Shown here: in pieces, positions 21,301 through 32,695 of the stretch | Position numbering within the stretch: position 1 is the first letter of the stretch | How the letters are laid out: each line of letters begins with the position of its first letter | Source: Paracyclopina nana | Taxonomy: Eukaryota > Arthropoda > Copepoda > Cyclopoida > Cyclopettidae | NCBI GenBank assembly: GCA_019096065.1 | Contig: JAGUCH010000009.1 | Location: 3,296,001 to 3,360,000 of the forward strand | Direction: 5' to 3' | DNA length: 64,000 nt | Notes under the pieces: model-generated | The model's input: only the letters and a program-made list of their open reading frames with translations | What the model was told of the DNA's origin: nothing | Database searches by the model: none | Program-made: the position numbers and the translations under genes

Positions 21301-22284
21301 GCCCAACGCATTGTTGACTTGTTTTGCCATGCTGCTGCTCTCAGCTTTGAACTGGTTAACCGTCACCAGCGACTCGGGCGCAGCTGGCAACTGCGTCAAA
21401 TTAGGATCCAGCTCGTCCTCTCTGACCTCCATATTTGACCTCAAAAATTGCAGTCTTTGGCTGTGCAGATGTTGCACTGTGGGCTTTTCAGAGTTTTCTG
21501 AATAACCAGAATCCTGGCTTTTAGTGGATGAGCTGCTGGGTGAGCAACGTTGGTTTTCAGCCAAAATTGGCTCATTATGCTGTTGAGGACTTCCTGATGA
21601 GCCACCATCATCATCATCAGCAGTGCTTGTCTTTTTCCTTCTGGATGACCAGCTGTTGCTCCTAAAGAGCCTAAATGAACCTTTTCTCTCGTATTTGCAT
21701 GCCCCAGAATCCGTCTCTGAGAAACTGTTGCTTCGGTTCAGCCCTGTAAAGTTGTCAGAGTAAAACTTGCACATTGACCTCACAAATCCCTGTGGTGCTT
21801 TGGGTGTAGCTGACAAAAGCTGCAGATTTTCTTCAAGAATGGATCGCTCTTTGGGGGTCACAAATGTAGAAACAGATCGTTCGTTCCTTAAAGTTTTCCT
21901 CTGAGTGCCCATTCTTTTGAACTCTTTTGGGGGCGGAGTTGGAGTTTGATAATTTTCGGAATTATTTTGGCTCACTGCGGGGCTACTGGCCAAATTGAAG
22001 CGTATGTGCTTTTTCATCGTTTTGGGCGATGCGGCCAAGACTGTAGAGAGTCCACTTGATCCGTTTTTCGACCTCAAGGCTGGCCTCAAAAGTTGCTGTT
22101 GGGAAGCAGCCACATTTTTCTCCATGCTTTCGCCATAGTTTTCTTTGTCACAGTTATTCAGCATGTTGTGCACACTGATCACTCTTGACTTGTCGCTACT
22201 CAAAGTTCTCAGGTCTTTGGAAGTGATGTGGTTGTTGAGGGTTTTCCTTGGACTTTGGTACATGTTCAAACAGGCATAGTAATT
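15337..22284 (-). CDS. insc: Inscuteable homologue (spindle-orientation adaptor)
   Basis: Eight exons in phase (22284-20792, 20735-20529, 17670-17380, 17094-16803, 16740-16600, 16537-16262, 16225-16030, 15965-15337). From the first Met after the 5' acceptor (22263) they give 1,167 residues. The Pins/LGN-binding motif is in exon 3 (EWWKDLHAWCEPECMTYLQS, compare human RWMEDLKLMTECECMCVLQ). The C-terminal half is armadillo-like; NPSERNNSDAVLVSCLAVLR and EETFLLVAAALANLTF align closely with human INSC. The protein ends in ESYV, a likely PDZ ligand (human ends ESFV). Inscuteable links Par3/Bazooka to LGN/Pins in asymmetric division. The first 560 residues are Ser-rich and lineage-specific. A good acceptor precedes 22284, so a further 5' exon may exist; an unspliced start at 22314 is the alternative. 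Intron 2 is about 2.9 kb. Confidence 0.9.
19339..19356 (+). repeat. (CAG)6 microsatellite in Inscuteable intron 2
   Basis: Six pure CAG triplets flanked by CAA and CAAA. It is non-coding in the gene model. Confidence 0.8.
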
Positions 22285-22754
22285 CTGGAATAAAAAACAA
22301 ATCAGCATGGTCAAGGCCGCCTATTCATGATTTAGGTCCTAATAATAATCGCGCATCTGATGCCTTGAGGTAAAATTCATTAAAGTCATCTGGCTGGCAA
22401 AGCAACCAAAAAGGAATTGCCTACATTATATAAGACTAATCTAAGGTGATTATTCATGATGGCAGTTTCAAGAAAATTGGCAAGACTCTTCAATCACTGG
22501 AATTCATCTCAAAAACTGAGAATGTGACTGAAATGATGCAGGTTTGAAGCATCTACCCAGTTATAAAACCGGAAACCGCTGAAAGTTGATAACATCACCA
22601 AAAATTATGAGAGCCCTTAATTGGCACCAAAAACAACCGACTTACATAAGCCAACATATATTAAGCAAGCAAACTTGAATTGGGATTTACAAAACACTGT
22701 AATATAATCATATCTGCATCACAAGGGGTGACTTTGTTTATACAAAGATTTGCT
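22285..22754. other. Inscuteable-RNase T2 divergent intergenic
   Basis: About 470 bp upstream of both genes. Apart from the RNase T2 TATA box no feature is seen; an unseen Inscuteable leader exon may lie here or beyond. Confidence 0.4.
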
Positions 22755-22762
22755 TATATAAA
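22755..22762 (+). promoter_or_regulatory. TATA box of the RNase T2-like gene
   Basis: TATATAAA lies 50 bp before the start codon at 22812, the right distance for a TATA box with a leader of about 25 nt. A strong TATA suggests regulated or tissue-specific expression; that part is inference. Confidence 0.6.
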
Positions 22763-22811
22763 AAAGAGCACAAGATTTTCGCTTTAGTTGCAATTCAACC
22801 GCTACAGTGAA

Positions 22812-23911
22812 ATGGCGTCAATGAAAGGCAGTTGTTTCGTAGCTCTTTTTATGCTGCTAGGTTTTGCAGTGGATTCCAGCTTATGCACTGGATTAACGGT
22901 CGATACGTTGGCCTTTGTGCAAAAATGGCAACTTTGCACAGACCCCGACGATTGCCCTTCAGTAGACGGTAAAAAAAAGAAACTGCCTTTAAAAACAATT
23001 CAAGAGAAAATAAATTATTTCAGAAAATGGCAATGCTCAGTTCCTGATTGATTCTATCCTACCCCTGGCTATGGGAGCCAAAAGACCAACTGAAAACTGC
23101 AACATTTCCATTGACTTTGATTTGGACCAATTGGAGCCAATTATGGACCAACTGCAAGTGGCTTGGCCAGATTGGCCACAAACTGATGACAACGTCACCG
23201 CTTGGCAAAAGGAGTGGGAAAAGCATGGCTCTTGCATTGCTGACGAAGTGGATGAGCTTTCCAACGAACTTGACTATTTCACCCAAGGTAAAAAATACTA
23301 GAATTAGATTTTTGCATAATGTTGAATTAATTTTCTTTCATCAGCTCTGGATTGGAAGACTCAGTTCCCCTTTGCTGAGTTTTTAAAAGAATCCTACATT
23401 TACCCTGGCAGGTCCATTCCAGCTCGATATATCATAAAAGCTTTTGATAAAGGCTTGAATCCTGACGACGAGAACAATCAAAATAACAAGGTGTCATTCT
23501 CGCTGAATTGCAAGATTGTGAAGGGCTACACGGGGCCAGTTTTGTCAGAAGTCGCTGTATGCTTCGACGGCAAAACTTTGGAGCCGAAAAGTTGCGGAAA
23601 ACTCTTTGGTGGAATGCAAGGCTCTTGTCCGAAGCATGGATCAATTTGGTACCCCGATCCCAAATCGAGTGCTGCGCCCACCGAAAAAGTGCTTTTCAGC
23701 CCACATTCGTCAATGGAGAGTCCAGGTAGAATTCACCGAAACTAAAGAAATCGTACCTAATAAAAAAAATCCCTTTTTTTCAGACTACTTTTTCGGCACT
23801 TCAGTTGCTTTGGTGACGATTGGAGCTGTCATTCTCATCTTGCTCGCAGTCTCCACTGCCTACTTGCACAAGCTGTTCAACAGAGTCAAAGGCTATACCC
23901 CATTTAAGTAA
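22812..23911 (+). CDS. RNase T2-like protein, catalytic His lost, C-terminal membrane anchor
   Basis: Exons 22812-22968, 23024-23287, 23345-23725 and 23784-23911 give 309 residues. Residues 1-25 form a signal peptide. The T2 fold is shown by FVQKWQLC near the N-terminus, the region of conserved active-site block I, block II WQKEWEKHGSC (113-123) and a C-terminal part with paired cysteines. In block I the family has FTIHGLWP; here it reads FLIDSILP (59-66), so the catalytic His is Asp62. In block II the family HEW is KEW, while Glu116 and His120 remain. Exon 4 adds a hydrophobic helix at about 273-295 and a basic tail (HKLFNRVKGYTPFK), whereas ordinary T2 enzymes are secreted or lysosomal. I infer a type I membrane pseudoenzyme. 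The ATG at 22812 is the first in frame after the TATA box. Confidence 0.85.
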
Positions 23912-23916
23912 ATAAA
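23911..23916 (+). terminator. Poly(A) signal overlapping the stop codon
   Basis: AATAAA begins on the last base of the TAA stop of the RNase T2-like gene, implying a very short 3' untranslated region. Confidence 0.55.
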
Positions 23917-26320
23917 CACTGGACAAGATGGCTGTCCTTGCCACCTCGAATTTGTCATCGTCAAGAACTTTTAGCTCAAGGGTTTTTTCAGAATGCACCA
24001 TATGTCTTTTTTTTAATCGGCTACTCTCATTTGCTGATCCGTGATCAAGGCGCAAAAAATGAGCATACGTCACGTGTCATGCTAAAGCCAACATTGAAAA
24101 ATGTCAAGCACTTGCTGACGACGGCCAAGGTCAAGAATGGATATTTCCATTGTTGACCCAAATGGTCAATTTGAGATCTGTTCAAATGGGAGCAAAACTG
24201 GGTGTAACCTTTTTACACAGCATCTCAGATACCCCCACAGTGTGCGAAGGATAAATGGGTTGATCATACCGCTGTGTCATGGATAAAAAGGCCCTTTTTA
24301 AATTTCATTGATTGCCATGTCGGCATTTTAATTACGATCACAACAAGACAGGAGTGAAGTGAATGACTATTGAATTTTAGCCCTGGCCCCCTGTGGCTTA
24401 ATTTCAATCGCCATTGACAAAGATTTTGATCTTGCAAAAGCCAACTGATGAGGAATGACATGAATTAACTGGACATGCAGCAAGTGGACAAATAATGAGA
24501 CAAAAGGCTTTTTGACTCCGCCGATCTTGAGTAGTCAATTGCACAGTTGTATGCGAAAATCAGTGCACTTTTCAGCCACTTTTTCCTACAGTGGAAAATG
24601 ATCAAAGACTGTTGTAGCAGCAAGTTTTTCAACAAGGCTTCTTCATCGTTTAAAGATCAATGTCACGGTCAAAAGCTAGGGTCGATTAATCTTTGACAAA
24701 AGTTGAATAGCATGACTTGATTGTAAAGCTACTTGAATTTTTTTCCTCGAAATATGAGTGAGAGAAGTCTTAGAAGTAGGCCTCATATAATCCGCTTTAC
24801 TGTCTTAATCACAGATTTCTCTCTCTCGGTGCGACGCAGAAAGAAGCCCTTTTTTCTTGAATGTTCACGTATCAAATACAAAAGAGGATTTCTTGGACGA
24901 AAGAAAAAAAAAAAGTTGTAAAAAGGTCAATTGGTACCACGTTAATGACTTGTATCCGGCAAGCAGAAAATTGTTGCTTTTCCGAGCTCATTTGGGCATG
25001 CTAGAAGCACAAATAATGCTTTTTGGGCCACATGATCGAATTTTTTTCCCAATGTAACCTGAGATTGAAGTACAATATAGCTGTACAGTAGGTACGTAGC
25101 ATAAAAGGAAAATGCAAAGTTCAGCATATAATTTGAGATTGATGACTGCTCACTGCGTTTGAAATACTATCTAGTTGCAAACCCTTCAAAAAATTATGTA
25201 GGCTTCAGCAAGAAGATATGATTATAAATTCAGCAACGGATTTATCAGCATATTTCCAACGCTGACAGTTATGCCCATTTCTGCTACGTAAACGCCAATA
25301 AAGCAGGCACAAATGGGAAAAGTAAACAAATCAAATAGGGCCCTAATGCTCGCTCACTATTTGCCTCCAAAGCAATAAACCTTTTATCGAATCACAGCTT
25401 ACCGTGGCTTTTTTGAAAATCGCGAACGTTAGAGCTTTCACTTTAATCGATATGTGGGCACTGCGGCGTTTGGTAGCAAACTGTTAACGGTCTTTCCATC
25501 TCGTTTATACAGATGCAGACTGCATAGACAGATGGGTGACGATATGCTAGTTTCCATAGTAGTAAAGGTCCTTTCCAGTATTATAACACTCTGCTCGATT
25601 TCTGCAGCTGCCCCCTTCACTGGGGGGAATTGAGCAAGCAAAACCATTCCTTCATTTCACTAACGTTTTCTATGAAATATCCATCAAAATTAAATTCATT
25701 TTTAGAGTGGCTCTTCCATGTCAAGATGGTTGCTTTTGAAGAGCAAACTTCATTTTTCAGAATGATCTATCCCTATGTGCAATGTGCGCTCACTAATAAT
25801 TTTTCGTAATCTGCAGCTGCCCTTTTTTCGAAGCTCTCTATTAAAGCTCATAGGCAGCAACAGCAGATGTTGCTTAACGCAGTAGTGTATAGTGGTCGGA
25901 AGTAACAATAAGGAAACTGTCTTCTTACCAGGTGTGAGGAGAACAAATTCGGTATATCGGCTCACACTTTTCACTTCAACTTTCGTTGGTCGACTGCTGC
26001 TGCTGCTGCTACGGCTGCGCTCGATCGGAGGAGAGCTTTGCGAAACTCACCGAAAGTGCGGACGAACGCAACGGCTTTTCAAGCCGCGACTCTCCGTTGC
26101 GAGACAGCTCAAAAGGACCGAACTACGAAGCACAGCGAAAAGCTACTGTGCGCCAGACCAGACAGTTGTACCAGGTCACGTGACTTGAAATAAAAGTCCA
26201 GACACCATTTTGATCCTGAAACAAAGATAAGAGGCATTTTTAACTTTTTGCAGAAGGGTTGAAAAATGACCTAAGAGCGGGTATTTAATGAGTATCTTTT
26301 ATCAGCTTTTTGTGCATTGT
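23917..26320. other. Intergenic with one possible non-coding first exon
   Basis: No protein gene is supported. Positions about 25,950-26,178 (+) are CpG-rich relative to the surroundings, contain a CTG run and end in a plausible donor (ACCAG|GTCACG). This is the look of a 5' untranslated exon, but no matching downstream exon was found, so it is a suggestion only. Confidence 0.3.
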
Positions 26321-26542
26321 GGCCTGTTCACCTGCTTATTATGGCCGTTATTTCGGCAAAATATTGGAGAGAAATACTGAAAAACTGAGAATTTTATTAT
26401 TGGAGTAGGATGGCTTTTGGTACCAATATATCGATTCCGAAGTCAAAATCTGAAAAATGATTGTGCAAGTGCCTGATATTTGCAAATATCATCATAATAT
26501 CGCGCGTTATTTTGCTGATAATATTGCAGGTGAACAGGGCCT
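26321..26542. mobile_element. MITE copy 2
   Basis: The terminal inverted repeats are GGCCTGTTCACCTGC and GCAGGTGAACAGGGCC. It aligns over its full length with the copy in KCNQ intron 6 (9710-9931) at an identity I judge by eye to be about 70-75 percent. That divergence implies both insertions are old. No target duplication is obvious. Confidence 0.85.
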
Positions 26543-29500
26543 TAATGGACGACGAAATATTTTGCAGGTGGCCGACATCGTTTAGATCCGTGATTACCAC
26601 CTCATTTGTATTGCAAATTCGTCCCAACATAATAGCCTGAATTTGGACAAAAAACTCATTTGTCTAATTTTGGGTTTTACTAATTTTCCAATTGGGAGCA
26701 CATGTATACTGGCAGGACCAAATGCAGCCGAGCTCTAACCATTTTTCGCTCCTTTTCCCATTAGTATTTGTCTAAAAGTGCACTTCTTTCATGGAAAAAG
26801 TAATTATGAGGAGAGCTAGGAGAAACCACTCTCTTCAGGGGGAGAAGTAATGGTGACAATTTGCCTGCGAAGCTGCTGCTACCTAGGTAGTAAAAGACAC
26901 GAATCTATAGGGCGGGGTGGTGGTAAAAAGCGCTTCTTTTCTCCCATGATTTATGCACTCGTTCTCAATGTAGCGCAGATAGCATCAGCTCTGTTTCTGG
27001 CACATTTTCCAACAGCTCCAGATCAAAAGAAAAGCCACACGTGTTGGCTGCGTTGCCTGTTGCATCTGCTCGAAAAAATACGACTACAGTAAGGCTTCGC
27101 TTATATTGTGCATTCCCCCTACTGAGCGAGAAGCTCACAGTTTCATTACGAATGCTATCCGCGCAGCTTCCAATCACGAGTTTTAAGGGTTATTGCTGTT
27201 GACCCCCTCGGCCTCCGCGGTTTTCTACCAAAAAAGTGTGTTAGAGAAACGGCTGATTTTTCATCCCAAATTGGTTTCTGTTGGCGGCTGAACGGCCATA
27301 AAATAGCTGGCTTCAACAATTAGAAGATAAAGCGCAACATTTTGATATTTCGATGGAATGCTCTCTCCTGCGCGGTGGTGGAAAAGCCACATTTTTGTCA
27401 TTTTGATTGATTTATTGGAATGCCCAGAGAGAGAGATGTGTATGAAATGGCAAATTTCACGCATTTTTCGCATGCTTTGCTCCGAGAAAAAACACATAAA
27501 ATTCAAAACCGAAAAGCCAACAAAACCCAAAAGAGGAGAATAGTCAAAAACTGTTGCTGTGTGTTTGAGGAACAAAAGAGATGCTCAAAAGCCTGCGTAG
27601 CCTTTTCGTTGTTGTGCATGAGTTGTAAAATACCCGACCAACCAATTATGATGATACCAATGAAGATTTTTGCAGTGTTAATTCGCTACTTCTACTGAAT
27701 CCGGAGAAAACTGCAGCAAAGCCTTATTTGCTTGGATCTATTAGCTCAGCGGGCTGCACGTTTGGTGGGGCTTTCGGATCTATTCATCTGGCAGTTGTAC
27801 AATGCATTGAAACGTGGCCATGCGTAGGTTATTTGATGGTCACCCCGTTCTTTCAATCTTTCACATCAAATTACAGCTTTGGAAAACTCCTCCTAGGCAC
27901 AGTGGGCCACGGAGACCCTTATTTCTCCATTTCAGCTAAATTATGAAATCCAGTTTCAAACACTTTTTTATCTTATAATAGTTCCTATGGGTTCTTGGTG
28001 ATCAGAAATGGCCATTTAAAAGGCTCTAAATTCAATTCGATTTGTGAATTGAAGATCATTTTTGAGAAGCATCCCGAATTTGCTAAAAAAAATCTAAGAA
28101 AAAAGAAATGTCAAAAAGTGGCTACAAGCTTCTACTGTTCCATTAGAACTATAATTTTTTTGTTGAAGCCTTTAATTAGAGTTAGTTTAAGTATTTTAGG
28201 CCTCAAGAGAACAGGATTTCATTAAAAATAAGTGTCAAAATTGACCCAAAAAGATGACTCTTCTATTTGCATGTAAAACTAAACCAAATATTAGCAGAAC
28301 TTATTATGTCCAAGGTTGTCCAACCTATAACACTGTCAAATTAGAGAAAAAGTAATATGAACAGGGTTGGATTGCAAAAAAATTGCGTGGATGTGCGTAA
28401 GACTTTGCTAGAAAGAGTTAAAAGTTCGAGTTTTACTGTCATTTAGGGGCTTTGCTAATGCACTGCCGATTTGACGAAAAATCAGAAATGGAGGAAAATG
28501 CTTCAACGGGACCCACTGTGCTAGGGCCAAATTGTTTACTGCTGCTGCTACTCAAGAGGAGCTCGGAAAATTGCTTTGTTATTCTTCTTCTTCATCGTCG
28601 TCATCATGTGTTCATGTTGCATGTAACAGGGGAAAATTACATTGTCCAGGAAAATGTTGCTGATCATGACCTATTCAGCTAACTACCGGATTTTTCAAAA
28701 ACCTGGCCCAATTTCTCCGCGGTAAAGAAGTAGCACAACAAAAGAGCCTTGGTCCAGTCGGGCTATCTGAAATTGCTGCCTGGGTGCAAACTTATCAACA
28801 CTCAAGGACTCGACTAGCTTTGTTGTGGTGGGGCCATTTTGGCTATCAATTAATGAGGTGGCCAAATTCATTGACGTTGCACATCTGAATGCGCATCAAA
28901 AAATCAATTAAAAAGATAGCAGCAGTTGTGCATTCTCGAAATAAGCTCATGCATTTTATGGACTTTTATGCCACAAGTTAAAGTATGTCCTAATCCACTG
29001 GCGCTATTTCTTTGCAAGTCCATCATATTGTTGCATTTGTGTGCTTACAAGGGAGGAGGGAAGAAGGAATCTCATCCATCTTATTCTACACTTGCTGCAA
29101 CAGATCGTAGAATTGGATTCCAGTCAAAAGGCAAGTGAAGTACTGGAAACCCAGCTCTCTAGTAATGCATCACTTGTGACAAACGAGAGAAAAAATTATC
29201 TAGCAGCAGAATGATGGCATTCCAGGGAAATGGTCAGCAATGACCGAAACCTGATCAGCGGCGGGCCAAATTAAGTGTATAATACGATGATGCTAATCTC
29301 TCCAGAATCAATCTTCTTTTGGATACGTTTTTGTGGTTGTGTCATGATTTATTGCTTTCAAATTAGCATTTTGGCTGAAAGCAGAACGAACCTCTGGGCC
29401 ATCATCAACCGGATAATAGCACACTTTTATGGCACCAAACAAGCAAAGTTCGTTAAATGATGGAGCAACAGCAGTTTGTGCAAAAATTGTTATCTTACCT

Positions 29501-30702
29501 GATTTTAAAGGCGTGCACTTTCATTTGCTTTGTCAGTTGTCATTATTGATTGAAGCTCACGTGTCAAAGCAACGAAGGTCTTCTTTTCCTTCTTATCTGA
29601 AAGCAAATAAATGCTATATTAGTTTAAGAATCAGAGAGAGAGAAAAAAAAGGCGGTGCACGCTGGTGAAAAGGATTTTTCCGTTGAAACCTGGATGAACA
29701 ATTGAATTTCAGTGGTGGAAAACATGCATTCAAATGGGATGACAAAGCAACTAGTGTGTTGTGAAATGAACGACAGGGACGAAAATCTGCCTCGGGGAGC
29801 TCAGAACACCCACATATAATACTGCTTAATTTTGGGAAGAAGTGTGAAGACGTCCAGAAGTTCAAACAGTTTTTCGTCCTCAACTCATATCAGCACCACA
29901 CACTAATTAGACTTTTCATCTTGCCGCCCATTTGACAAGGCTCAAATGTCCAGACCTATTTAAAAAAACGACATTTCCAGGCTGATCTCAAAAGGATTAG
30001 GCTTATCATGCTCATAATCAAACAGACAACTGCAACTGGAAAAAGTTGTCATGCTTGTTTGGCAGAGGATGAACGCGTCAATTGGCTCTTGCAATTCCTA
30101 ATAGTGCTACATGCGGATTTGTGCCGCAGAAATTCTGTTTGAAACCTCAGAATTTGTAGCTAATGAGGTCAATGATGCGTGGCCCAAAACTAGTTCAAAT
30201 TCGTGGGCGGATTTCATTGTAATAATAATGGAGCACGACGACAACGACAATGACGGTTTTTCTTAAAAAGTGAAGCCGCGAGCATGTGTGTTCTTTGGCT
30301 CGTGTTTCTCTAAATGCATGATGGCTCTGGGAAAAGTTCTTTTTTCAAAAACGTTTTTCAATAATTCTGCTGGCTTTGCCCCAACTTAGCCCCAAGGGAG
30401 CAAGGAGGGTCCACACAGAAACCCTCGAGACAAAATTGATGCTGCCACACTGGGAAATAATACATAAATAAGCTTACTTCTTAGCTATTTCAAGAATTTC
30501 ATAAGCTTCACTGACCTCACTGTGTGCTGCTGCGGCGGCTGGTAATTTACATCACTTGTCACGAACAATCGATAACGGAAAATCCTGATGTTTACCCAAA
30601 AAAGATGATGATAGATAGAACTGCCAAATCATTAAGCAACGACGATGATAAGCTTGCAGTTGTTCCCTGCTGAAGAAGTCAATCAAGGGAGGCAACAACT
30701 CT
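26543..30702. other. Gene-poor stretch, nothing seen
   Basis: About 4.2 kb of AT-biased sequence with only short, unrelated open frames. No repeat, RNA gene or splice-consistent exon chain is recognised. Confidence 0.55.
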
Positions 30703-31292
30703 TTATTGCTTGTGGTAGTAGGGGTGAGAATCATTTAGCTTTTTCTCAACGAAATGCCAGAAAATTGATGCGCCTGGCACACGAGCAGCTTCGATATAAT
30801 GCGAGCTTAGCAATCTATCCCGCCTGCCGTTGTGCTCCACGATGTTGAACAAGTCATTTCGAGACCAAGGTTTGTAGCCATACAGCTCGAGCAAATCTTG
30901 GTTGCTCGTCAATTCCCAATGTTGATGCTGCTGGCTGCTGATGCTTAATAAGATATCGTGTCTGGCGGAATCTAGAGTTAAAATCAGTTAGGCTACTTGA
31001 AAATTCAGGGAAAAAAAGCTTTGGTTTTACCTGAAGATGGAGCCGGTGATAAGACGTAGTTGCCTTCATGATTCAAGCCAAACTTGCCAAAGTCGGAGCA
31101 GATCATGTCCATGCAGTCAGAATTGACTTCACCCAAATCGAAAAATGGGGCAAATTGAAGTGGGACGGGTACAATCAAAGGAGGAGGAGGATAGGCTTGG
31201 GAAATTGAGGAAATAATTGAAGTAATCTCATATAGCAATAGATGAACGATCAACTTACCAAATTGATGATAGGGTAACAGGACCAAACTCAT
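30703..31292 (-). CDS. Unknown small three-exon protein
   Basis: Exons 31292-31259, 31195-31031 and 30971-30703 have consensus GT-AG sites and join in phase 1 twice, giving 155 residues. The protein starts MSLVLLPYHQFAYPPPP and includes a Pro-rich patch, a CMDMIC motif, KFGLNHEGNY and a 70-residue C-terminal part (ELYGYKPWSRNDLFNIVEHN, then RRDRLLSSHY and ASIFWHFVEKK). It has no convincing signal peptide or membrane segment and I recognise no family. The coincidence of ATG, two good introns and a 3' open frame of 89 codons makes it likely to be real. It sits alone in a gene-poor region. Confidence 0.55.
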
Positions 31293-32303
31293 CTTGAGGC
31301 GCGAAAAGTCGAGTGATTTTTTAATTCAGATCCGGACTCGCGCGTTCTTTTGAAACAATCAAGTTGCTGTTGTGACTGCTGAGAGCTGATTGTAGCGATC
31401 GGTTAATTTCCCGAGCCAGAGTTTCCTGGGCCTATTTTTTTCGGTATCGATGACGAAACATTGCGTCAATCTGTGGAAAATGGCCAATTTGTTCCATGCA
31501 TATTGAGCAATGATTTAGACAGATTGGGCAGAGATACATATATAGTGGATAAAGTGAAAGGGGGGGAAATTAAGGATGTTTTTGTCCTTGGATGAAATTA
31601 ACAGATAGTCCAATGAATTTATAATGCATTCTTGTTACGGTGGTAGCTCTATTCATTCGGTAAGTTACCTCCATTGTGATCTTGAGGCCTTATTTGGGCT
31701 CCTAGTGAAATTGCTTCCACTGTTGAAAGACACTATGAGCAAACAAGCCAAAAACAGTGTATGTATCAAAATTACCAATAGCTTGCCATAAATAGCACTT
31801 CATGGAAGGTCAATCGAATTCAACTAATTTCGGACTTGCACTATTTGGCAAGAACCGTGCGAAACGTGGCACAACTATTATGTTGACAAATATCTTGACA
31901 GGCTGATACTGCCATTTATGATTAAAATGGTTTTTTGCTGGCCAGGCCATGATGAAATGTGGCGTGAACACATTTGTTGCTTGCATTTTTTACATCAGAA
32001 TAGAAACGTTCATTTACGGAAGTTACACACACAAAAAACCAACCAGCACCGCCTAATTCTATGCAAATAAGCAAAAAACTCGACTTGCCTCAGATTTCTC
32101 ATGCCAGTAGCTTCATTCATCATGTGTCACGTCAAGATCAAATGGTTTTTACTACGAAAACCCACCTTGTGCATTTTTCATCTTCAAAGGCTACGCGTAC
32201 GCGATGAAAATCTGCTGATGAACTTACCTTCAAAAATGATGATGAAGGCAGGGAGAAACTGGAGGCCAATTTTGGGTCATCTTCTTGGCTTGTGTCATGT
32301 CAC
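31293..32303. other. Upstream of the small unknown gene, nothing seen
   Basis: About 1 kb with no supported feature. On the minus strand the bases just before 31292 are GC-richer (CGCGCGAGTC), as in a leader. Confidence 0.35.
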
Positions 32304-32695
32304 TCAAAAAATGGCCAATTTTGAAGCGCTGGCCATTAACCCTATTTTTTGCTCTTGTTTTTCGAGAAACCGTGATGGATCGGCGGAGTCCAAGTTGCCC
32401 CAGGGATGGGAGCCAGCCTCATCATCGTCTCCAAGCCCAAACTTCGAAACTACATAATGATCATGTCCAAAGGCTTCGTGTGTGGCTGTAAACAAAATTC
32501 ACTTAGAAACCACTGAACACGGAATTTTATCTCTGGCTGAAGGCAAAAGAGCCGCAACTTTTTGCGTTGCTGACCCCCATCTTGTTCGAGTAAAGTGAGA
32601 CTTACGAGATATGATTCGGTTGTTTACCTTCTTGCTTATCCTCTATCCAGTTATCCTTCGGCGCTTTGACGGAAAATGCGTCTTCATTAGCGGCA
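32304..32695 (-). CDS. Weak exon pair, possible paralogous or alternative 5' exons
   Basis: Candidate exons 32695-32628 and 32485-32304 join in phase 1 across a GTAAAC...TTTACAG intron and read AANEDAFSVKAPKDNWIEDK, then HYVVSKFGLGDDDEAGSHPW and NLDSADPSRFLEKQEQ to a stop. No ATG is found, so an earlier exon would be needed. The KFGL...DSA spacing vaguely recalls the neighbouring small gene (KFGLNHEGN...DSARHD). This may be a diverged tandem relative, a fragment or chance. Confidence 0.25.

Noticed and set aside
25986-26183. A coding gene in the CpG-richer island at 26 kb
   Set aside because: The 65-codon frame begins in a CTG run with Cys repeats and has no further exon; a non-coding leader is the better reading.
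27740-27800. tRNA-like stretch (TTAGCTCAGCGGGCTGCACG)
   Set aside because: It resembles an A-box region but no B box (GGTTCGANNCC) or acceptor-stem pairing follows.
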